DNA of 64,000 nt from Gammaproteobacteria bacterium (GCA_029210875.1 JARGFJ010000004.1:1-64000); one strand, 5' to 3'; shown: positions 18,024 to 29,389, counted from the stretch's first letter. Notes: generated from the letters alone by a model not told the origin. Program-made: numbers and translations.

Positions 18024-18881
18024 TTAAGCAGCCGAGCGCTTTTGTAGCATGCCGAGAAGACTTGCTAAGCGATCACGCATTTGTCTACGATCAATAATCA
18101 TATCAATCGCGCCATGCTCTAATAAAAACTCACTACGTTGGAAGCCTTCAGGCAAGGTTTCACGTACTGTTTGTTCAATAACACGAGGACCTGCAAAACC
18201 GATCAATGCATTCGGTTCTGCCGCATTAATATCACCTAACATTGCTAAACTGGCAGAAACGCCACCCATTGTTGGATCGGTCATTACTGATACAAATGGA
18301 ATGTGTTTCTTACTAAGTTGCGTCAATATTGCACTGGTTTTAGCCATCTGCATCAAAGAAAACAAACCTTCCTGCATGCGCGCACCACCACTGGCAGAAA
18401 AACAAATTAGGGGAATATTCTTTTCCAGAGATACTTTGGCTGCGCGGACAAACTTTTCGCCTACAACCGCTCCCATAGATCCGCCCATAAAACTAAAGTC
18501 AAAAGAAACGGCTACTACAGACAATTGATTAATCGTACCTTGCATGGCTAATAACGCATCATTTTCACCCGTTGCTTTTTGTGCTTGAGTAATACGATCT
18601 TTGTAGCGTTTGCTATCCTTAAACTTAAGCATATCAACAGGACGAATATCTGCTGCGATCTCTACACGATCGTCTGGGTCCAGAAAAGATTCCAAACGAG
18701 TTCGAGCATTAATACGTTGATGATGGTCGCACTTTGGACAAACGTGAAGATTACGTTCTAACTCGGCACGATACAGCACATTGTCACATGCTGGACACTT
18801 ACACCAAACACCTTCAGGAACAGATCGACTTCGAACTGTAGTACGAATTTTTGAAGGAATTAATTTCTCAAACCAACTCAT
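18024..18881 (-). CDS. accD: Acetyl-CoA carboxylase carboxyltransferase subunit beta
   Basis: 285-residue AccD, the beta subunit that with AccA moves carboxyl from biotin to acetyl-CoA. The N-terminal zinc ribbon has CPACD and CPKCD separated by 16 residues, and the crotonase-like core contains [12 protein letters not shown] and [14 protein letters not shown]. Length is typical. It lies between trpA (34 bases upstream) and folC. Confidence 0.97.
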   Translation of the reverse strand: MSWFEKLIPSKIRTTVRSRSVPEGVWCKCPACDNVLYRAELERNLHVCPKCDHHQRINARTRLESFLDPDDRVEIAADIRPVDMLKFKDSKRYKDRITQAQKATGENDALLAMQGTINQLSVVAVSFDFSFMGGSMGAVVGEKFVRAAKVSLEKNIPLICFSASGGARMQEGLFSLMQMAKTSAILTQLSKKHIPFVSVMTDPTMGGVSASLAMLGDINAAEPNALIGFAGPRVIEQTVRETLPEGFQRSEFLLEHGAIDMIIDRRQMRDRLASLLGMLQKRSAA

Positions 18882-18915
18882 AATGTGTCACCTAATTGCA
18901 TATCGTATTGCATTA

Positions 18916-19734
18916 TTATTTTGCCATATCACGCGCATTGATCGCATGTCTCATTTCAGCTACTAATCCGGCCAACGCTTCTGGCAAGATTTCAGGATTA
19001 TTAGCATGTTCCGCAATCCAACGTACTAAAGTACTACCAACAACTACGCCATCTGCAACGTCTGATACTGCAGCCGCTGACTTGCCATCTCTAATACCAA
19101 ATCCAACACCTAAAGGTAATGAGGTGCGTTGACGCAGTTCAGCCATTTTTTCACTAACTTCGCTAATATCAAGACTTGCTGACCCCGTAACACCTTTTAT
19201 CGACACATAATAAATGAAGCCTTTTGCTACCTTAGCAATCTTATCCATTCTTTCGAGCGATGTCGTAGGCGCGACCAGAAAAATCGTATCAATATTGTGT
19301 GAATCCATAATAGTTAAAAATTGTTCTGATTCTTCTGGCGGCATATCAACGGTTAAGATTCCATCCACACCAACTTCTTCAGCACGCTTTGCAAAAGCTT
19401 CATAGCCCATGGCTTCTAATGGATTGGCATAGCCCATCAATACAATAGGTGTGATTTTATCTTTTTCTCTAAACTGACGCACCATGTCCAAAACATGTTT
19501 GAGTGATACATCATTCTTTAACGCACGTTCACACGCCTTTTGAATAACGGGACCATCTGACATCGGATCTGAAAATGGAATACCCAATTCTAATAAGTTG
19601 GCACCCGCATCGACCATGGCATGTAATATTGGAACTGTTACCCAAGGCTCAGGATCACCAGCAGTGATATAGGGTATTAACGCTGTTTGACCATCGGTCT
19701 TTAGCTTTTCAAAACAGTGACTAATTCGACTCAT
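18916..19734 (-). CDS. trpA: Tryptophan synthase alpha chain
   Basis: 272-residue TrpA, cleaving indole-3-glycerol phosphate to indole and glyceraldehyde 3-phosphate. The catalytic Glu lies in LLELGIPFSDPMSDGP and the catalytic Asp in VDGILTVDMPPEE; the phosphate site GFGIRDGKSAAAV is present. It follows trpB by 9 bases. Confidence 0.97.
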   Translation of the reverse strand: MSRISHCFEKLKTDGQTALIPYITAGDPEPWVTVPILHAMVDAGANLLELGIPFSDPMSDGPVIQKACERALKNDVSLKHVLDMVRQFREKDKITPIVLMGYANPLEAMGYEAFAKRAEEVGVDGILTVDMPPEESEQFLTIMDSHNIDTIFLVAPTTSLERMDKIAKVAKGFIYYVSIKGVTGSASLDISEVSEKMAELRQRTSLPLGVGFGIRDGKSAAAVSDVADGVVVGSTLVRWIAEHANNPEILPEALAGLVAEMRHAINARDMAK

Positions 19735-19743
19735 TTTTATTCC

Positions 19744-20964
19744 TCAAAAAGTTAAACCAGCCATGGCTGCAACCGTGTGCATATCTTTATCACCTCGACC
19801 CGATAGATTAATCAAAAGCACTTGTTCAGGAGACATGGTAGGTGCCAACTTACACGCATATGCTATTGCATGGCTTGATTCTAACGCAGGAATAATGCCT
19901 TCAGAACGTGTTAATGTATGAAATGCTTCTAATGCTTCATCATCAGTCACTGACACATAGTTAGCACGACCAATATCTTTTAATAATGCGTGTTCTGGCC
20001 CTACACCGGGATAGTCCAAGCCGGCAGAAATTGAATGAGTTTCAATGATCTGACCATTTTCATCCTGCATCAAGTAGGTGCGATTACCATGTAATACGCC
20101 TGGTGTTCCGGCAGATAATGGCGCTGAATGTTGACCTGTTTCAATACCATGGCCGGCACCTTCTACACCGTACATCACAACTTCTTTATCTTCGATAAAT
20201 GGATGAAATAATCCAATCGCATTCGACCCACCGCCAATACATGCTATCAGCGCATCTGGCAATTTTCCTGTTGCGTTGATGATTTGGCTACGTGCTTCTC
20301 GTCCAATGATAGATTGAAAGTCTCGTACCATTGCAGGATAAGGGTGTGGACCAGCGACTGTACCAATAATGTAGAACGTATTATCAACATTAGTGACCCA
20401 ATCACGTAATGCCTCATTCAGTGCATCTTTCAATGTACGTGAACCCGATTCAACAGGAATAACCTCTGCTCCAAGCAATTTCATCCGGTACACATTCTGA
20501 GCTTGACGCTGAACATCTGCAGCACCCATATAAACCACACATTCCATGCCTAAACGGGCAGCAACTGTTGCGGTTGCAACCCCATGCTGACCAGCACCCG
20601 TTTCTGCAATAATGCGCGTTTTACCCATACGTTTGGCAAGTAAAGCCTGACCAATTGTATTATTAACCTTGTGCGCACCAGTATGATTTAAATCTTCACG
20701 TTTTAAATAAATTTGAGCCCCACCAAGATTTTTAGTCAAATTCTCGGCAAGATAAATGGGAGATGGCCTGCCTACAAAGTCGGCAAGATCTTTGTCCATC
20801 TCTGCTTGAAACTCTGGGTCTGTTTTATATTTTTCATAGGCCTGCTCTAACTCGTAGATAGCGCCCATTAGTGTTTCACCGACAAACCGTCCACCATATT
20901 GACCAAAGTGACCGTTGTCATCGGGATAGGTATCGTAATAATTAGTTTCCATCGTATTAGCCAT
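19744..20964 (-). CDS. trpB: Tryptophan synthase beta chain
   Basis: 406-residue PLP-dependent TrpB that condenses indole with serine. The PLP lysine lies in HTGAHKVNN and the phosphate-binding GGGSNAIG loop is intact, as is the N-terminal [13 protein letters not shown]. The start overlaps trpF by 8 bases; an alternative ATG four codons in (METNYYD) is also possible. Confidence 0.97.
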   Translation of the reverse strand: MANTMETNYYDTYPDDNGHFGQYGGRFVGETLMGAIYELEQAYEKYKTDPEFQAEMDKDLADFVGRPSPIYLAENLTKNLGGAQIYLKREDLNHTGAHKVNNTIGQALLAKRMGKTRIIAETGAGQHGVATATVAARLGMECVVYMGAADVQRQAQNVYRMKLLGAEVIPVESGSRTLKDALNEALRDWVTNVDNTFYIIGTVAGPHPYPAMVRDFQSIIGREARSQIINATGKLPDALIACIGGGSNAIGLFHPFIEDKEVVMYGVEGAGHGIETGQHSAPLSAGTPGVLHGNRTYLMQDENGQIIETHSISAGLDYPGVGPEHALLKDIGRANYVSVTDDEALEAFHTLTRSEGIIPALESSHAIAYACKLAPTMSPEQVLLINLSGRGDKDMHTVAAMAGLTF

Positions 20965-21571
20965 TGGCTACCTCTTGCATGAAAGTGCGTATTTTCTGGT
21001 TATCTTTTATACCTTTTGCAAGCTCGACACCACCACTGACATCGACTGCATAAGGTTGCACTTGTTCTATCGCCATCGCAACATTTTCAACGGTTAATCC
21101 TCCAGCAAGGATAATAGGTTTAGTAACATCAGTTATCATTGACCAATCAAATGTCTGGCCAGTTCCTCCTGGCACGCCAACTTGATAACTATCCAGCAAT
21201 AAGGCGGATGCTGTTGCATAGTTTTCTGCCATTGCTGTTAAATCAATCTGATCCTTCATTCGAATCGCTTTAATATAGGGTTTATTAAATTGCTGGCAAT
21301 AGTCTGGGCTCTCATCGCCATGAAATTGCAATAAATCAATTTTCACCTCCTCTAAACAGGCATAAACATCTTCTGCTTGGGCATCAACAAATAATGCAAC
21401 AACACAAACAAAAGGCGGTAAATTTTCAACAATTTTCTGAGCTTGCGCAATTGTTACAGCTCTTGGACTAGGCGCGTAGAAAACTAAGCCTATCGCATCT
21501 GCGCCCATTTCAATTGCAAATTCAGCATCTTGGCGACGGCTAATACCACAAATTTTTACGCGTGTTCTCAT
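20957..21571 (-). CDS. trpF: Phosphoribosylanthranilate isomerase
   Basis: 204-residue TIM-barrel isomerase of tryptophan synthesis. The catalytic Cys is in RVKICGISR and the catalytic Asp in ALLLDSY; the phosphate loops LAGGLTVEN and VDVSGGVE are clear. It starts 34 bases after truA in the common truA-trpF-trpB-trpA order. trpE, trpG, trpD and trpC are not in the window, the usual split of trp genes in gammaproteobacteria of this type. Confidence 0.96.
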   Translation of the reverse strand: MRTRVKICGISRRQDAEFAIEMGADAIGLVFYAPSPRAVTIAQAQKIVENLPPFVCVVALFVDAQAEDVYACLEEVKIDLLQFHGDESPDYCQQFNKPYIKAIRMKDQIDLTAMAENYATASALLLDSYQVGVPGGTGQTFDWSMITDVTKPIILAGGLTVENVAMAIEQVQPYAVDVSGGVELAKGIKDNQKIRTFMQEVANG

Positions 21572-21605
21572 TACTGATATCGAAGGAGGAAAACAACCGA
21601 ATAGT

Positions 21606-22385
21606 TTACCAGATCACAGGGAAAGCTGACACTGTTGGTAGCTGATATTGTTCTGGATAGTCTGCTTTAACGAAAAATAAACCTTGGGGTGGTGATGTTA
21701 TTCCGCCCTGACTACGATCACGACTCTCTAAAACAGATTGTGCCCAGGATACCGGTTTTTTACCTTCACCAACAGGGACTAATACACCAACAATATTTCT
21801 GACCATATGGTGCAAAAATGATTTCCCTACGACATCGACCGCAATACAGTTATCGTGCCGTGTTACCTGTATTTTTTCTAATGTTTTAATCGCACTTTTA
21901 GCCTGACATTCTTGTGCTCGAAATGCTGAAAAATCATGATGCCCTATTAGTAGTTGAGCGGCTTGTTGCATCTTAACTTCATCGAGATGTCTAAATACCC
22001 ACCACATTCGATTATGATGTATCGCTGAACGACCTACTCGATTAAAGATTAAATAGCGATAACTTCGTCTGCTTGCAGAAAAACGTGCACTAAAATCATC
22101 GTCTACGGGTTTAGCCCAAGTGACATTAATATCCTCTGGCAGATTTGCATTAATGCCTAGAATCCAATTTCGTTCAGCACGTTGTGCATTCGTATCAAAA
22201 TGTACAACTTGTTGAATAGCATGCACGCCAGAATCAGTTCTACCTGCGGCAGTCGTACTGGTAGCATGATTTGCAACTATCGAGATTGCTTGTTCTAAAC
22301 AACCTTGTACTGTGCGCTGGTGTGGTTGAACCTGCCAACCTGAAAACTGTGTGCCATCGTATTCGACACCTAAGGCTACTCTCAC
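21606..22385 (-). CDS. truA: tRNA pseudouridine(38-40) synthase
   Basis: 259-residue TruA. The catalytic aspartate is in TTAAGRTDSGVHA, with VALGVEYDGTQFSGWQ at the start and FLHHMVRNIVG near the C-terminus, all conserved. It modifies the anticodon stem-loop of many tRNAs. It follows fimV by 13 bases. Confidence 0.96.
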   Translation of the reverse strand: MRVALGVEYDGTQFSGWQVQPHQRTVQGCLEQAISIVANHATSTTAAGRTDSGVHAIQQVVHFDTNAQRAERNWILGINANLPEDINVTWAKPVDDDFSARFSASRRSYRYLIFNRVGRSAIHHNRMWWVFRHLDEVKMQQAAQLLIGHHDFSAFRAQECQAKSAIKTLEKIQVTRHDNCIAVDVVGKSFLHHMVRNIVGVLVPVGEGKKPVSWAQSVLESRDRSQGGITSPPQGLFFVKADYPEQYQLPTVSAFPVIW

Positions 22386-22398
22386 CTAGTCTCCAGTG

Positions 22399-25020
22399 TT
22401 ATTTAATGTCACTCAGCATCGTCTCTGCGCGTGTTTTTTGGTCATCATTACCTTCGAGCAACACTTCTTCCAAAATACTTCTAGCACCATCAGGATCGCC
22501 CATATCAATATATGCCGCTGCCAGGTCCAGTTTTGTTTCCGCTTCATCAACCTGATCAAATTCACCTAAATCAAAATCAAGTTCCGATCCAGATAATGCA
22601 GCATTAGCTTGTGTTAGATCATCATCAGTGACTACTTCTAAATCATCTAACTCAAATGTTTCATCATCATTATTGAGATCAAGTTCAAATTCCATGGTAT
22701 CGCTGGTACTGGCATTTGACGTTGTATCTAAATCTGTTTCGATAGTGTCAACCCGATCTAGTTCTAATGATTCAACCTCTGGCAGACTTAATCTATCATC
22801 GTCTTGACTTACATTCGAGACTCCCAATTCATCAGTAAGATCTAATGCAACTTCATCGTCAGATGAATTTTGATTAAAATCAAACGCCATCAATTCATCA
22901 TCAATATCAGCATTTGATGATGTGATGTCCAGATCCGGATTCTTTTCGTCCAGTTCTATCGTATCAACAACTTGACTGCTCGGTACTTCTGGTAGTGTTT
23001 CTTCAACGGTTTCTTCATGTATTGATTGAAACAAAGCCTCTTGAGGTGCTAATTCCTGCCCCCAACTCACGACTTGATCCCACTCTGGAGCATTCGTTTG
23101 ATTCCGATAATATTCAGCTAATTGTGCAAACTCATTGATTTGTGACTGCTTATATAAAACAAATAATAATTTATGAATGACTTCTTCGTTCATTGGCTCA
23201 GCATCATGTGCCGATTCAAGGTTTTGTTTTGCTTTTACAAAGTCACCATAACTGACATAAACATCGGCATCATTCACTAACTGTTCTGGTGTTTTTTCTG
23301 GCACATCTTCTGCAACAGATGTGACTTCGGTAGCGACAACATCATCATTATCAACGGCTGGAGTCCGATCTGTTTCTGTTGTCATGCTTGCTTTAGCTGA
23401 CGTATCTTTAACTGCTTGATCCCAGCTAACATAAGGACGATTGCGCATCCGAATAATTAACCAAATAAGCAATAACAACACTAAACTGCCCAGAATAACT
23501 GTTTGTTTATGCTCAGTTACATAGGCTTTTACTTGTTCATATTTTGATTTAACTTGTTCTTGATCCAATCCAGTTAGATCAGACACATAACTCATAGCAC
23601 CATCAACAGAATTTAGTGCTTGTTCAATTTCAGTGTTAACTTGTTCTGATTCCTGGACGTGTGTTTGAATAGGTTCGACATTATCGACCAACGTGTCTGT
23701 TTGAGATAGTTGATCAGATATATATTCCTGTGACTCTGAGTCTGCAGATGACGTATCATCTGCGACAGTTTCCTGATCGTTCTCTTCCAGATCGTTTGAT
23801 GCACTGCTATCAGTGGCATCTGTTTGCACAGTTTCATCTTGTGATTCAGCTACCTCAGTTTGTTGTTCAAGCGTACTTTGTAATAATGCCAAATCCGGAT
23901 CTTTCAACGATAATAAACGACGTAAAGTCTCGATCTGCTCTTCCATAGCAGCCATACGTGACTTGATATCTATATTTTCCTGAGTTTGAGTTTCGATTGT
24001 TTCTTGAGCTAAAGTAAGCTGTTCAGTTAAAGCTGTTAGTTTATCGTCACCCATAGGTGATATTTCTGACTCGTTAGAAACGACTTCTTCACTTGGTGCA
24101 ACTAATTTCAGGCGTGCCGTTGTATCAGTCGCTGATTCTACAAGCTCGTCGTTTTTGACTGGCATGGTCACTTGTTCTGTTGCAGCTTGTACGGCAGGAC
24201 TTTCTGTCGGTGATGTTGTTACCTCTACCGTTGTTGTCACTATCGGTTTTGCATTACGGTTTTTCCATGCTGTATTTTGCTGCGCCACAGCTGAAATTGC
24301 TTCGGATTTAGAACGTTTCTTGATACTTGTCTCAGCAGGAATATCCAAGTTATAACCCGCTTTCAAACCATTAATATTATTATTTGAGAACGCCTCAGGG
24401 TTTTCATCCAGCAATGCCATCATCATCTGATGAACTGTAGCGTCATCCTGTTTGACTTTAAGTGCAATTTTCCACAAAGTATCACTTCTATCTGTCGGTC
24501 CATAACTACTACCAGCGCTATATTTGGTTGATTTTGATGAGATTGGTGTTGCTGTTTGAGTCGGCTTGCTTGCTACTGTTTGTATTTTAGTTTGTTTTTT
24601 TACAAAAATATCTTTTGGTGGGTCAAGTAACACTGTGTATTCACGGATAAGTCGACCATTACCTGCTGTAGCGGTTAATAACAAATCGATAAACGGCTCT
24701 TTTACAGCATCTTTGGAACGAATATCAATTGATGTCGTTCCATTGTTTTCAACGACAATAAATTCAAATTGCGTTAAATAAAAACTGCGCTCTAAACCTG
24801 CTCGTTCAAACTCGCTCGCTGAAGCTAATTGTACTTGTAAATTCCCCTTCTCGTCTTCACGTAAAGCAGTAACCGGGATTTGAGCTTTAAATGGTTGGTT
24901 CAGAGCAGATGACAGTTCGATTTTGCCTAATCCAAATGCATGACTGTTACTCATGGGAAGAAAAACGCCTAATGCAGCCAATACTGCAAAACTAGTAAAC
25001 GTTCTTGTTCTTGTTATCAT
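22399..25020 (-). CDS. fimV: FimV/TspA-type peptidoglycan-binding polar hub protein
   Basis: 873-residue FimV-like inner-membrane protein. In order: signal peptide (about 1-28), conserved periplasmic FimV N-terminal domain starting GLGKIELSSALNQPF, a LysM-like segment near residues 175-225 (SDTLWKIALKV), a coiled coil near 320-375, a membrane helix near 505-525 (TVILGSLVLLLLIWLII), a long acidic cytoplasmic region, and a C-terminal TPR-like FimV cap (LAAAYIDMGDPDGARSILEEV). FimV organises type IV pili and polar signalling in Pseudomonas and relatives. The acidic region is repetitive in D/E/S and should evolve fast. It sits between asd and truA, the conserved location. Confidence 0.93.
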   Translation of the reverse strand: MITRTRTFTSFAVLAALGVFLPMSNSHAFGLGKIELSSALNQPFKAQIPVTALREDEKGNLQVQLASASEFERAGLERSFYLTQFEFIVVENNGTTSIDIRSKDAVKEPFIDLLLTATAGNGRLIREYTVLLDPPKDIFVKKQTKIQTVASKPTQTATPISSKSTKYSAGSSYGPTDRSDTLWKIALKVKQDDATVHQMMMALLDENPEAFSNNNINGLKAGYNLDIPAETSIKKRSKSEAISAVAQQNTAWKNRNAKPIVTTTVEVTTSPTESPAVQAATEQVTMPVKNDELVESATDTTARLKLVAPSEEVVSNESEISPMGDDKLTALTEQLTLAQETIETQTQENIDIKSRMAAMEEQIETLRRLLSLKDPDLALLQSTLEQQTEVAESQDETVQTDATDSSASNDLEENDQETVADDTSSADSESQEYISDQLSQTDTLVDNVEPIQTHVQESEQVNTEIEQALNSVDGAMSYVSDLTGLDQEQVKSKYEQVKAYVTEHKQTVILGSLVLLLLIWLIIRMRNRPYVSWDQAVKDTSAKASMTTETDRTPAVDNDDVVATEVTSVAEDVPEKTPEQLVNDADVYVSYGDFVKAKQNLESAHDAEPMNEEVIHKLLFVLYKQSQINEFAQLAEYYRNQTNAPEWDQVVSWGQELAPQEALFQSIHEETVEETLPEVPSSQVVDTIELDEKNPDLDITSSNADIDDELMAFDFNQNSSDDEVALDLTDELGVSNVSQDDDRLSLPEVESLELDRVDTIETDLDTTSNASTSDTMEFELDLNNDDETFELDDLEVVTDDDLTQANAALSGSELDFDLGEFDQVDEAETKLDLAAAYIDMGDPDGARSILEEVLLEGNDDQKTRAETMLSDIK

Positions 25021-25063
25021 GTCAAACCCCTTGTTTATGGCTTACTTTAGGCAATCCTAACAC

Positions 25064-26083
25064 TTACAGGTATTTTTCAAGCAAAATTTCAGCAATTTGT
25101 ATACTGTTTAACGCCGCACCCTTACGCACATTATCAGCAACTACCCATAAATTAAGTCCGTTGGGGTGTGAAATATCTTCACGAATTCTACCTACATAAA
25201 CCGGATCGGTACCTGCTGCATCAACCGCTGTAGGGTAGCCCCCATCATTGCGGTCATCTACGACCACAATACCATCACATGCAGCTAATAGTTTTCTGGC
25301 CTCTTCTGCCGACATTTTTTGTTTGGTTTCAATATGGATCGCTTCTGAGTGACCATAGAAAACAGGTACTCTCACCGCTGTCGGGTTAACAGCAATAGTG
25401 TCATCACCCATTATTTTCCTAGTTTCCCACACCATTTTCATTTCTTCCTTGGTGTAGCCGTTTTCCTGGAAAACATCAATTTGCGGTAACACATTAAATG
25501 CAATACGCTTTGGATACACATTAGCTTCAGCAGGACGACCATTAAGTAATTCGGCCGTTTGTTTAGCTAACTCATCCATCGCCGGCTTACCTGTACCTGA
25601 TACCGCCTGATAGGTACAGACATTAATACGACTAATGCCGACAGCATCATAGATAGGTTTTAATGCAACCATCATTTGGATAGTTGAACAATTTGGGTTA
25701 GCGATAATGCCTTTATTTTTATAAAGTGCAATATCTTGAGGATTGACTTCAGGCACAACCAGCGGAATATCGTCAACGTAGCGAAACTCAGAGGTATTAT
25801 CAATAACAACGCAGCCTGCCGCTGCCGCTATTGGAGCGTAAACGCGAGACACCTCACCGCCGGGTGAAAATAAACCTAGTTGCACTTTAGAGAAATCAAA
25901 TGTTGCTAAATCTTCTACAATTAGTGATTTATTGCCAAATGATAGCGTATTCCCAGCAGAGCGTTCACTCGCCAAAGCATACACTTTACCGACAGGAAAC
26001 TTACGTTCATGCAGAATCGATAACATTGTTTCGCCAACGGCACCAGTCGCACCAACTACAGCAACATCAATTTTTTTACTCAC
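25064..26083 (-). CDS. asd: Aspartate-semialdehyde dehydrogenase
   Basis: 339-residue Asd, reducing aspartyl phosphate to the semialdehyde on the way to Lys, Met, Thr and cell-wall DAP. NADP-binding VVGATGAVGETML opens the protein; the catalytic Cys is in NPNCSTIQM, and the substrate-binding YQAVSGTGK and FYGHSEAIH are intact. It lies between leuB (27 bases upstream) and fimV. Confidence 0.97.
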   Translation of the reverse strand: MSKKIDVAVVGATGAVGETMLSILHERKFPVGKVYALASERSAGNTLSFGNKSLIVEDLATFDFSKVQLGLFSPGGEVSRVYAPIAAAAGCVVIDNTSEFRYVDDIPLVVPEVNPQDIALYKNKGIIANPNCSTIQMMVALKPIYDAVGISRINVCTYQAVSGTGKPAMDELAKQTAELLNGRPAEANVYPKRIAFNVLPQIDVFQENGYTKEEMKMVWETRKIMGDDTIAVNPTAVRVPVFYGHSEAIHIETKQKMSAEEARKLLAACDGIVVVDDRNDGGYPTAVDAAGTDPVYVGRIREDISHPNGLNLWVVADNVRKGAALNSIQIAEILLEKYL

Positions 26084-26110
26084 TTTTCACCTAACTTTAA
26101 ATGTATTTAA

Positions 26111-27181
26111 TCAAAGCGCTGCAACAATTGCATCGCCCATTTCAGCTGTTCCAACCTTGGTCATACCTTCAGAATAAATATCACCCGTGCGTAGCCCATC
26201 ATCAAGCACTTTACTTACCGCATTTTCAATACGATCCGCCATCTCAGGTTGATCCAGGGTATAACGTAACATCATCGCTACTGACAGGATTGTTGCAATT
26301 GGATTAGCTAGATTTTGGCCCGCAATATCAGGTGCTGAACCATGTATAGGCTCATACATACCCTTGCCATCTTCATCAAGTGATGCCGACGGTAACATTC
26401 CAATCGAGCCAGTTAGCATTGACGCACAATCGGATAAAATGTCGCCAAACATATTTGTTGTCACCATCACATCAAATTGTTTTGGTGCGCGTACCAATTG
26501 CATCGCCGCATTATCAACATACATATGACTTAATTCAACGTCAGCGTAATCAGCGGACAATGCTGTCATTGTTTCACGCCAAAGCTCAGTACATTCAAGT
26601 ACATTTGCTTTGTCGACAGAACATAATTTGCCGCCACGTTTTTGTGCTATTTCAAAGGCTACTTTACCAATACGATTAATTTCGCTTTCTTTATAGACAA
26701 GTGTATTGAAACCTTCTTTTTCACCGTTAGCAAGCTCACGAATGCCACGAGGTTGACCAAAATAAATACCACCTGTTAATTCACGAACAATCATCAAATC
26801 CAGACCGGCAACAACATCAGCTTTAAGCGTTGATGCATCGGCTAACTGAGGATATAAAATCGCTGGTCGTAGATTAGCAAAAAGGTTAAGTTCGCTGCGA
26901 ATACCAAGCAAACCTTTTTCTGGTCGAACGCTAATATCTAACGATTCCCATTTGTATCCACCAACCGCACCCAACAGTACAGCATCGGCAGCTTTTGAAA
27001 TGGCTAGCGTATGCTCTGGTAATGGCGTACCTGTTTCATCGTATGCTGCACCACCAATCAGGCCATATTCAAGTTCAATATCTAAACCATCTTGAGCTAA
27101 TTTTTCTAATACTTTAACTGCCTCAGCGACAATCTCTGGACCGATTCCATCACCGGGTAAAACTGCGATTTTTTTTGTCAT
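26111..27181 (-). CDS. leuB: 3-isopropylmalate dehydrogenase
   Basis: 356-residue LeuB, the NAD-dependent oxidative decarboxylase of leucine synthesis. Signature stretches are [37 protein letters not shown], and [19 protein letters not shown]. It follows leuD by 44 bases. Confidence 0.97.
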   Translation of the reverse strand: MTKKIAVLPGDGIGPEIVAEAVKVLEKLAQDGLDIELEYGLIGGAAYDETGTPLPEHTLAISKAADAVLLGAVGGYKWESLDISVRPEKGLLGIRSELNLFANLRPAILYPQLADASTLKADVVAGLDLMIVRELTGGIYFGQPRGIRELANGEKEGFNTLVYKESEINRIGKVAFEIAQKRGGKLCSVDKANVLECTELWRETMTALSADYADVELSHMYVDNAAMQLVRAPKQFDVMVTTNMFGDILSDCASMLTGSIGMLPSASLDEDGKGMYEPIHGSAPDIAGQNLANPIATILSVAMMLRYTLDQPEMADRIENAVSKVLDDGLRTGDIYSEGMTKVGTAEMGDAIVAAL

Positions 27182-27225
27182 TATTTGCGTTCACTAACGT
27201 TTATGTAGATTTAAAAAGTATGTAA

Positions 27226-27867
27226 TTATGCAGAAAACAGCCACGGCGATTGCTGCTTGCGCCGCTGTTCGTATGCGTTAATTTCATCGGCATGTTGTAA
27301 AGTCAGACCAATATCATCCAAACCATTTAATAAACAATGCTTTTTAAATGGATCAATTTCAAATGCTATAGATTTGCCATTTGGCATTAGAATTGTCTGA
27401 TTAGGTAAATCAACCGTTAGTTGATAACCAGGTTCAGCTTCTACAGCATCAAAAAGTTCATTGATATAAATATCGTCTAACTTAATGGCTAAAATGCCAT
27501 TTTTACTGGTATTACTGAAAAAAATATCAGCAAAACTTGGCGCAATTACAACACGAATACCAAAATCATCGAGCGCCCAAACAGCGTGTTCGCGACTCGA
27601 ACCGCACCCAAAATTTTCACGGGCAAGCAGTATTGTACCACCTTGATAACGCGCTTGATTTAAAACGAAATCTGGATTCAACGGACGATTTTCACAACTT
27701 TCCCCCGGCTCACCCAAGTCGAGGTAACGCCATTCATCAAATAAGTTAGGGCCAAAACCACTACGCTGAATTGATTTTAGAAATTGTTTAGGAATAATGG
27801 CATCGGTATCAACATTAGGTCTATCTAATGGAATGACAATGCCTTGCTCTATTGAAAATGATTGCAT
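27226..27867 (-). CDS. leuD: 3-isopropylmalate dehydratase small subunit
   Basis: 213-residue LeuD swivel subunit of isopropylmalate isomerase. [28 protein letters not shown] and the [15 protein letters not shown] segment are conserved. It needs LeuC, normally encoded immediately upstream. Here the upstream neighbour is a yceI-like gene only 29 bases away and no leuC occurs in the window. The ribosome site in front of the ATG is weak. Confidence 0.96.
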   Translation of the reverse strand: MQSFSIEQGIVIPLDRPNVDTDAIIPKQFLKSIQRSGFGPNLFDEWRYLDLGEPGESCENRPLNPDFVLNQARYQGGTILLARENFGCGSSREHAVWALDDFGIRVVIAPSFADIFFSNTSKNGILAIKLDDIYINELFDAVEAEPGYQLTVDLPNQTILMPNGKSIAFEIDPFKKHCLLNGLDDIGLTLQHADEINAYEQRRKQQSPWLFSA

Positions 27868-27896
27868 TACGACTAATTCACTTTTACTTAAATAAC

Positions 27897-28484
27897 TTAT
27901 TTCAAACCGAAGTTTAAATAAAAACTTACGGGGACGGTATGACTAATTGATGGTAGGTTCGCAAGCTCTCTAAGTTTTTCTACGCCTGCGACAAGACTAA
28001 AATCTGCAACGTTTAGTAATACCGGCTTTACACTCACCACCGACAGTTTTGCTCCAACCAAGCGTGTTACAACAACATCAAGTGTCAGAGGTACAGACTG
28101 ACCGTGTAATGCTAACGTTGCATCAACTACAAGTTCTGAACTGGCGCCTTCGGCAATCGCATCGATTGTTTCTGGATCAATAGTCGCTTTTAAAACAGCG
28201 GTAGGATAACTTGCTACATCAAACAAAAATGTTGTCATGCGCTCATCACGAACTGCAATTTTTGTATCAATACTGGCCAGATCAATTGTAATGATGACAT
28301 TGCCTGAATCATCTATGGTGCCATCCAATCTTTTAAACTGATGTATTTCTGAAACATGTGTTTTTTTAGTTGAAATAAAATTCAGTTGTGAATTGTCGTT
28401 ATCAAGTTGCCATTGGGTTGCAAAAGCAGTATTGATTGATAGCATAATCAACAACACATTCAACCATATTGTATGTTTGTTCAT
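27897..28484 (-). CDS. YceI-family periplasmic protein
   Basis: 195-residue YceI-family beta-barrel lipocalin-like protein with a signal peptide of about 22 residues (ending NTAFA). The sequence [17 protein letters not shown] opens the domain, and [13 protein letters not shown] and the VPLTLDVVV segment match it. Members bind isoprenoid quinones or amphiphilic ligands in the periplasm; the ligand here is unknown. Its ATG overlaps the pomB stop as ATGA, so it is translated with the stator pair. Confidence 0.87.
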   Translation of the reverse strand: MNKHTIWLNVLLIMLSINTAFATQWQLDNDNSQLNFISTKKTHVSEIHQFKRLDGTIDDSGNVIITIDLASIDTKIAVRDERMTTFLFDVASYPTAVLKATIDPETIDAIAEGASSELVVDATLALHGQSVPLTLDVVVTRLVGAKLSVVSVKPVLLNVADFSLVAGVEKLRELANLPSISHTVPVSFYLNFGLK

Positions 28485-29389
28485 TGCTCATTTCCTTCTA
28501 ATATTGTTATTTCACTATCGACCTCTTCATGCTCTGTATTGAGCTGATTGATAGACTGTGTCACATCATCTTTGACTGGTGACTTTAACACTATAATTTC
28601 TACTCGCCGATTTTTTGCACGATCTTGAGCCGTATCATTAGGCGCCAACGGTTGTGTGTCAGCATAACCTTCTAAAACAAATCGCTCTGGTGGCATCACG
28701 CCAGCTACTAATAATTCATGTACGACGGAAGTTGCCCGGGATGTGGAAAGTTCCCAATTAGAACGATAACGCGGTGTATTGATAGGCACATTATCAGTGT
28801 GTCCAGCAACAGCAATTTTACCATCAGTCAATGCTAATACATTATGTATTTTGGCTAGTATCGGGAGAAACGCTCTATTAAGCCTGGCATCACCAGACGG
28901 AAAAGATCCTTTTTCACGAATTCTGATAACAATTCTGTTTAATTGCGTTTCAACATCAATCAGGCCTTCAGAGATTTCTTTATCCAGGATTTCTTTAAAT
29001 TCCGTTGCTTCCTTTTCAATTTCTTTTTGTATCTCTTCCTGCGCTTCTTTTTTATCCAGTATTACTTTCAACGCATCACGCGTTTCATCTACAGTGTCTT
29101 GTCGGACTTGTTTCAAGGGTGTTGGCTTAGGATCGCCAGGACTGAACTCCTGTGCAATAATGCTTGTACCTTTTGGTATTTCATTAGCAGCTATTTCTCG
29201 TTGCACACCAAATGCATTATCGAGTGATTTAACCACCATTTTGTATTTTAGTGCATCCATTTCTGCAAATGATAATAACAAAACAAAAAAAGTCATTAGC
29301 AATGACATCAAGTCTGCAAATGTGCCCATATAGGCAGGCAGGCCTACTGGCGGGCAATCACAATCGTGTTGTTCGTCCTCTTCACTCAT
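28481..29389 (-). CDS. pomB: Flagellar stator protein PomB/MotB type
   Basis: 302-residue stator B subunit. A cysteine-bearing N-terminus (CDCPPVGLPAYMGTFADL) leads into a single membrane helix with the ion-binding Asp26. A long charged plug/linker (about 80-140) is followed by a C-terminal OmpA-like peptidoglycan-binding domain with AVAGHTDNVPI, LSTSRATSVV and NRRVEIIV. The CPPxGLPxWMGTFADL pattern matches sodium-driven PomB proteins rather than proton-driven MotB. It follows pomA by 35 bases. Confidence 0.92.
   Translation of the reverse strand: MSEEDEQHDCDCPPVGLPAYMGTFADLMSLLMTFFVLLLSFAEMDALKYKMVVKSLDNAFGVQREIAANEIPKGTSIIAQEFSPGDPKPTPLKQVRQDTVDETRDALKVILDKKEAQEEIQKEIEKEATEFKEILDKEISEGLIDVETQLNRIVIRIREKGSFPSGDARLNRAFLPILAKIHNVLALTDGKIAVAGHTDNVPINTPRYRSNWELSTSRATSVVHELLVAGVMPPERFVLEGYADTQPLAPNDTAQDRAKNRRVEIIVLKSPVKDDVTQSINQLNTEHEEVDSEITILEGNEQ

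Noticed and set aside
18049..18528. 159-residue open frame opposite accD
   Set aside because: Antisense shadow of accD.
20957..22385. Trp attenuator or leader peptide upstream of trpF
   Set aside because: Only 34 bases separate truA and trpF and no Trp-rich ORF or competing hairpins were seen.
28779..29333. 184-residue open frame opposite pomB
   Set aside because: Antisense shadow of a well-recognised gene; composition is that of a reversed coding strand.
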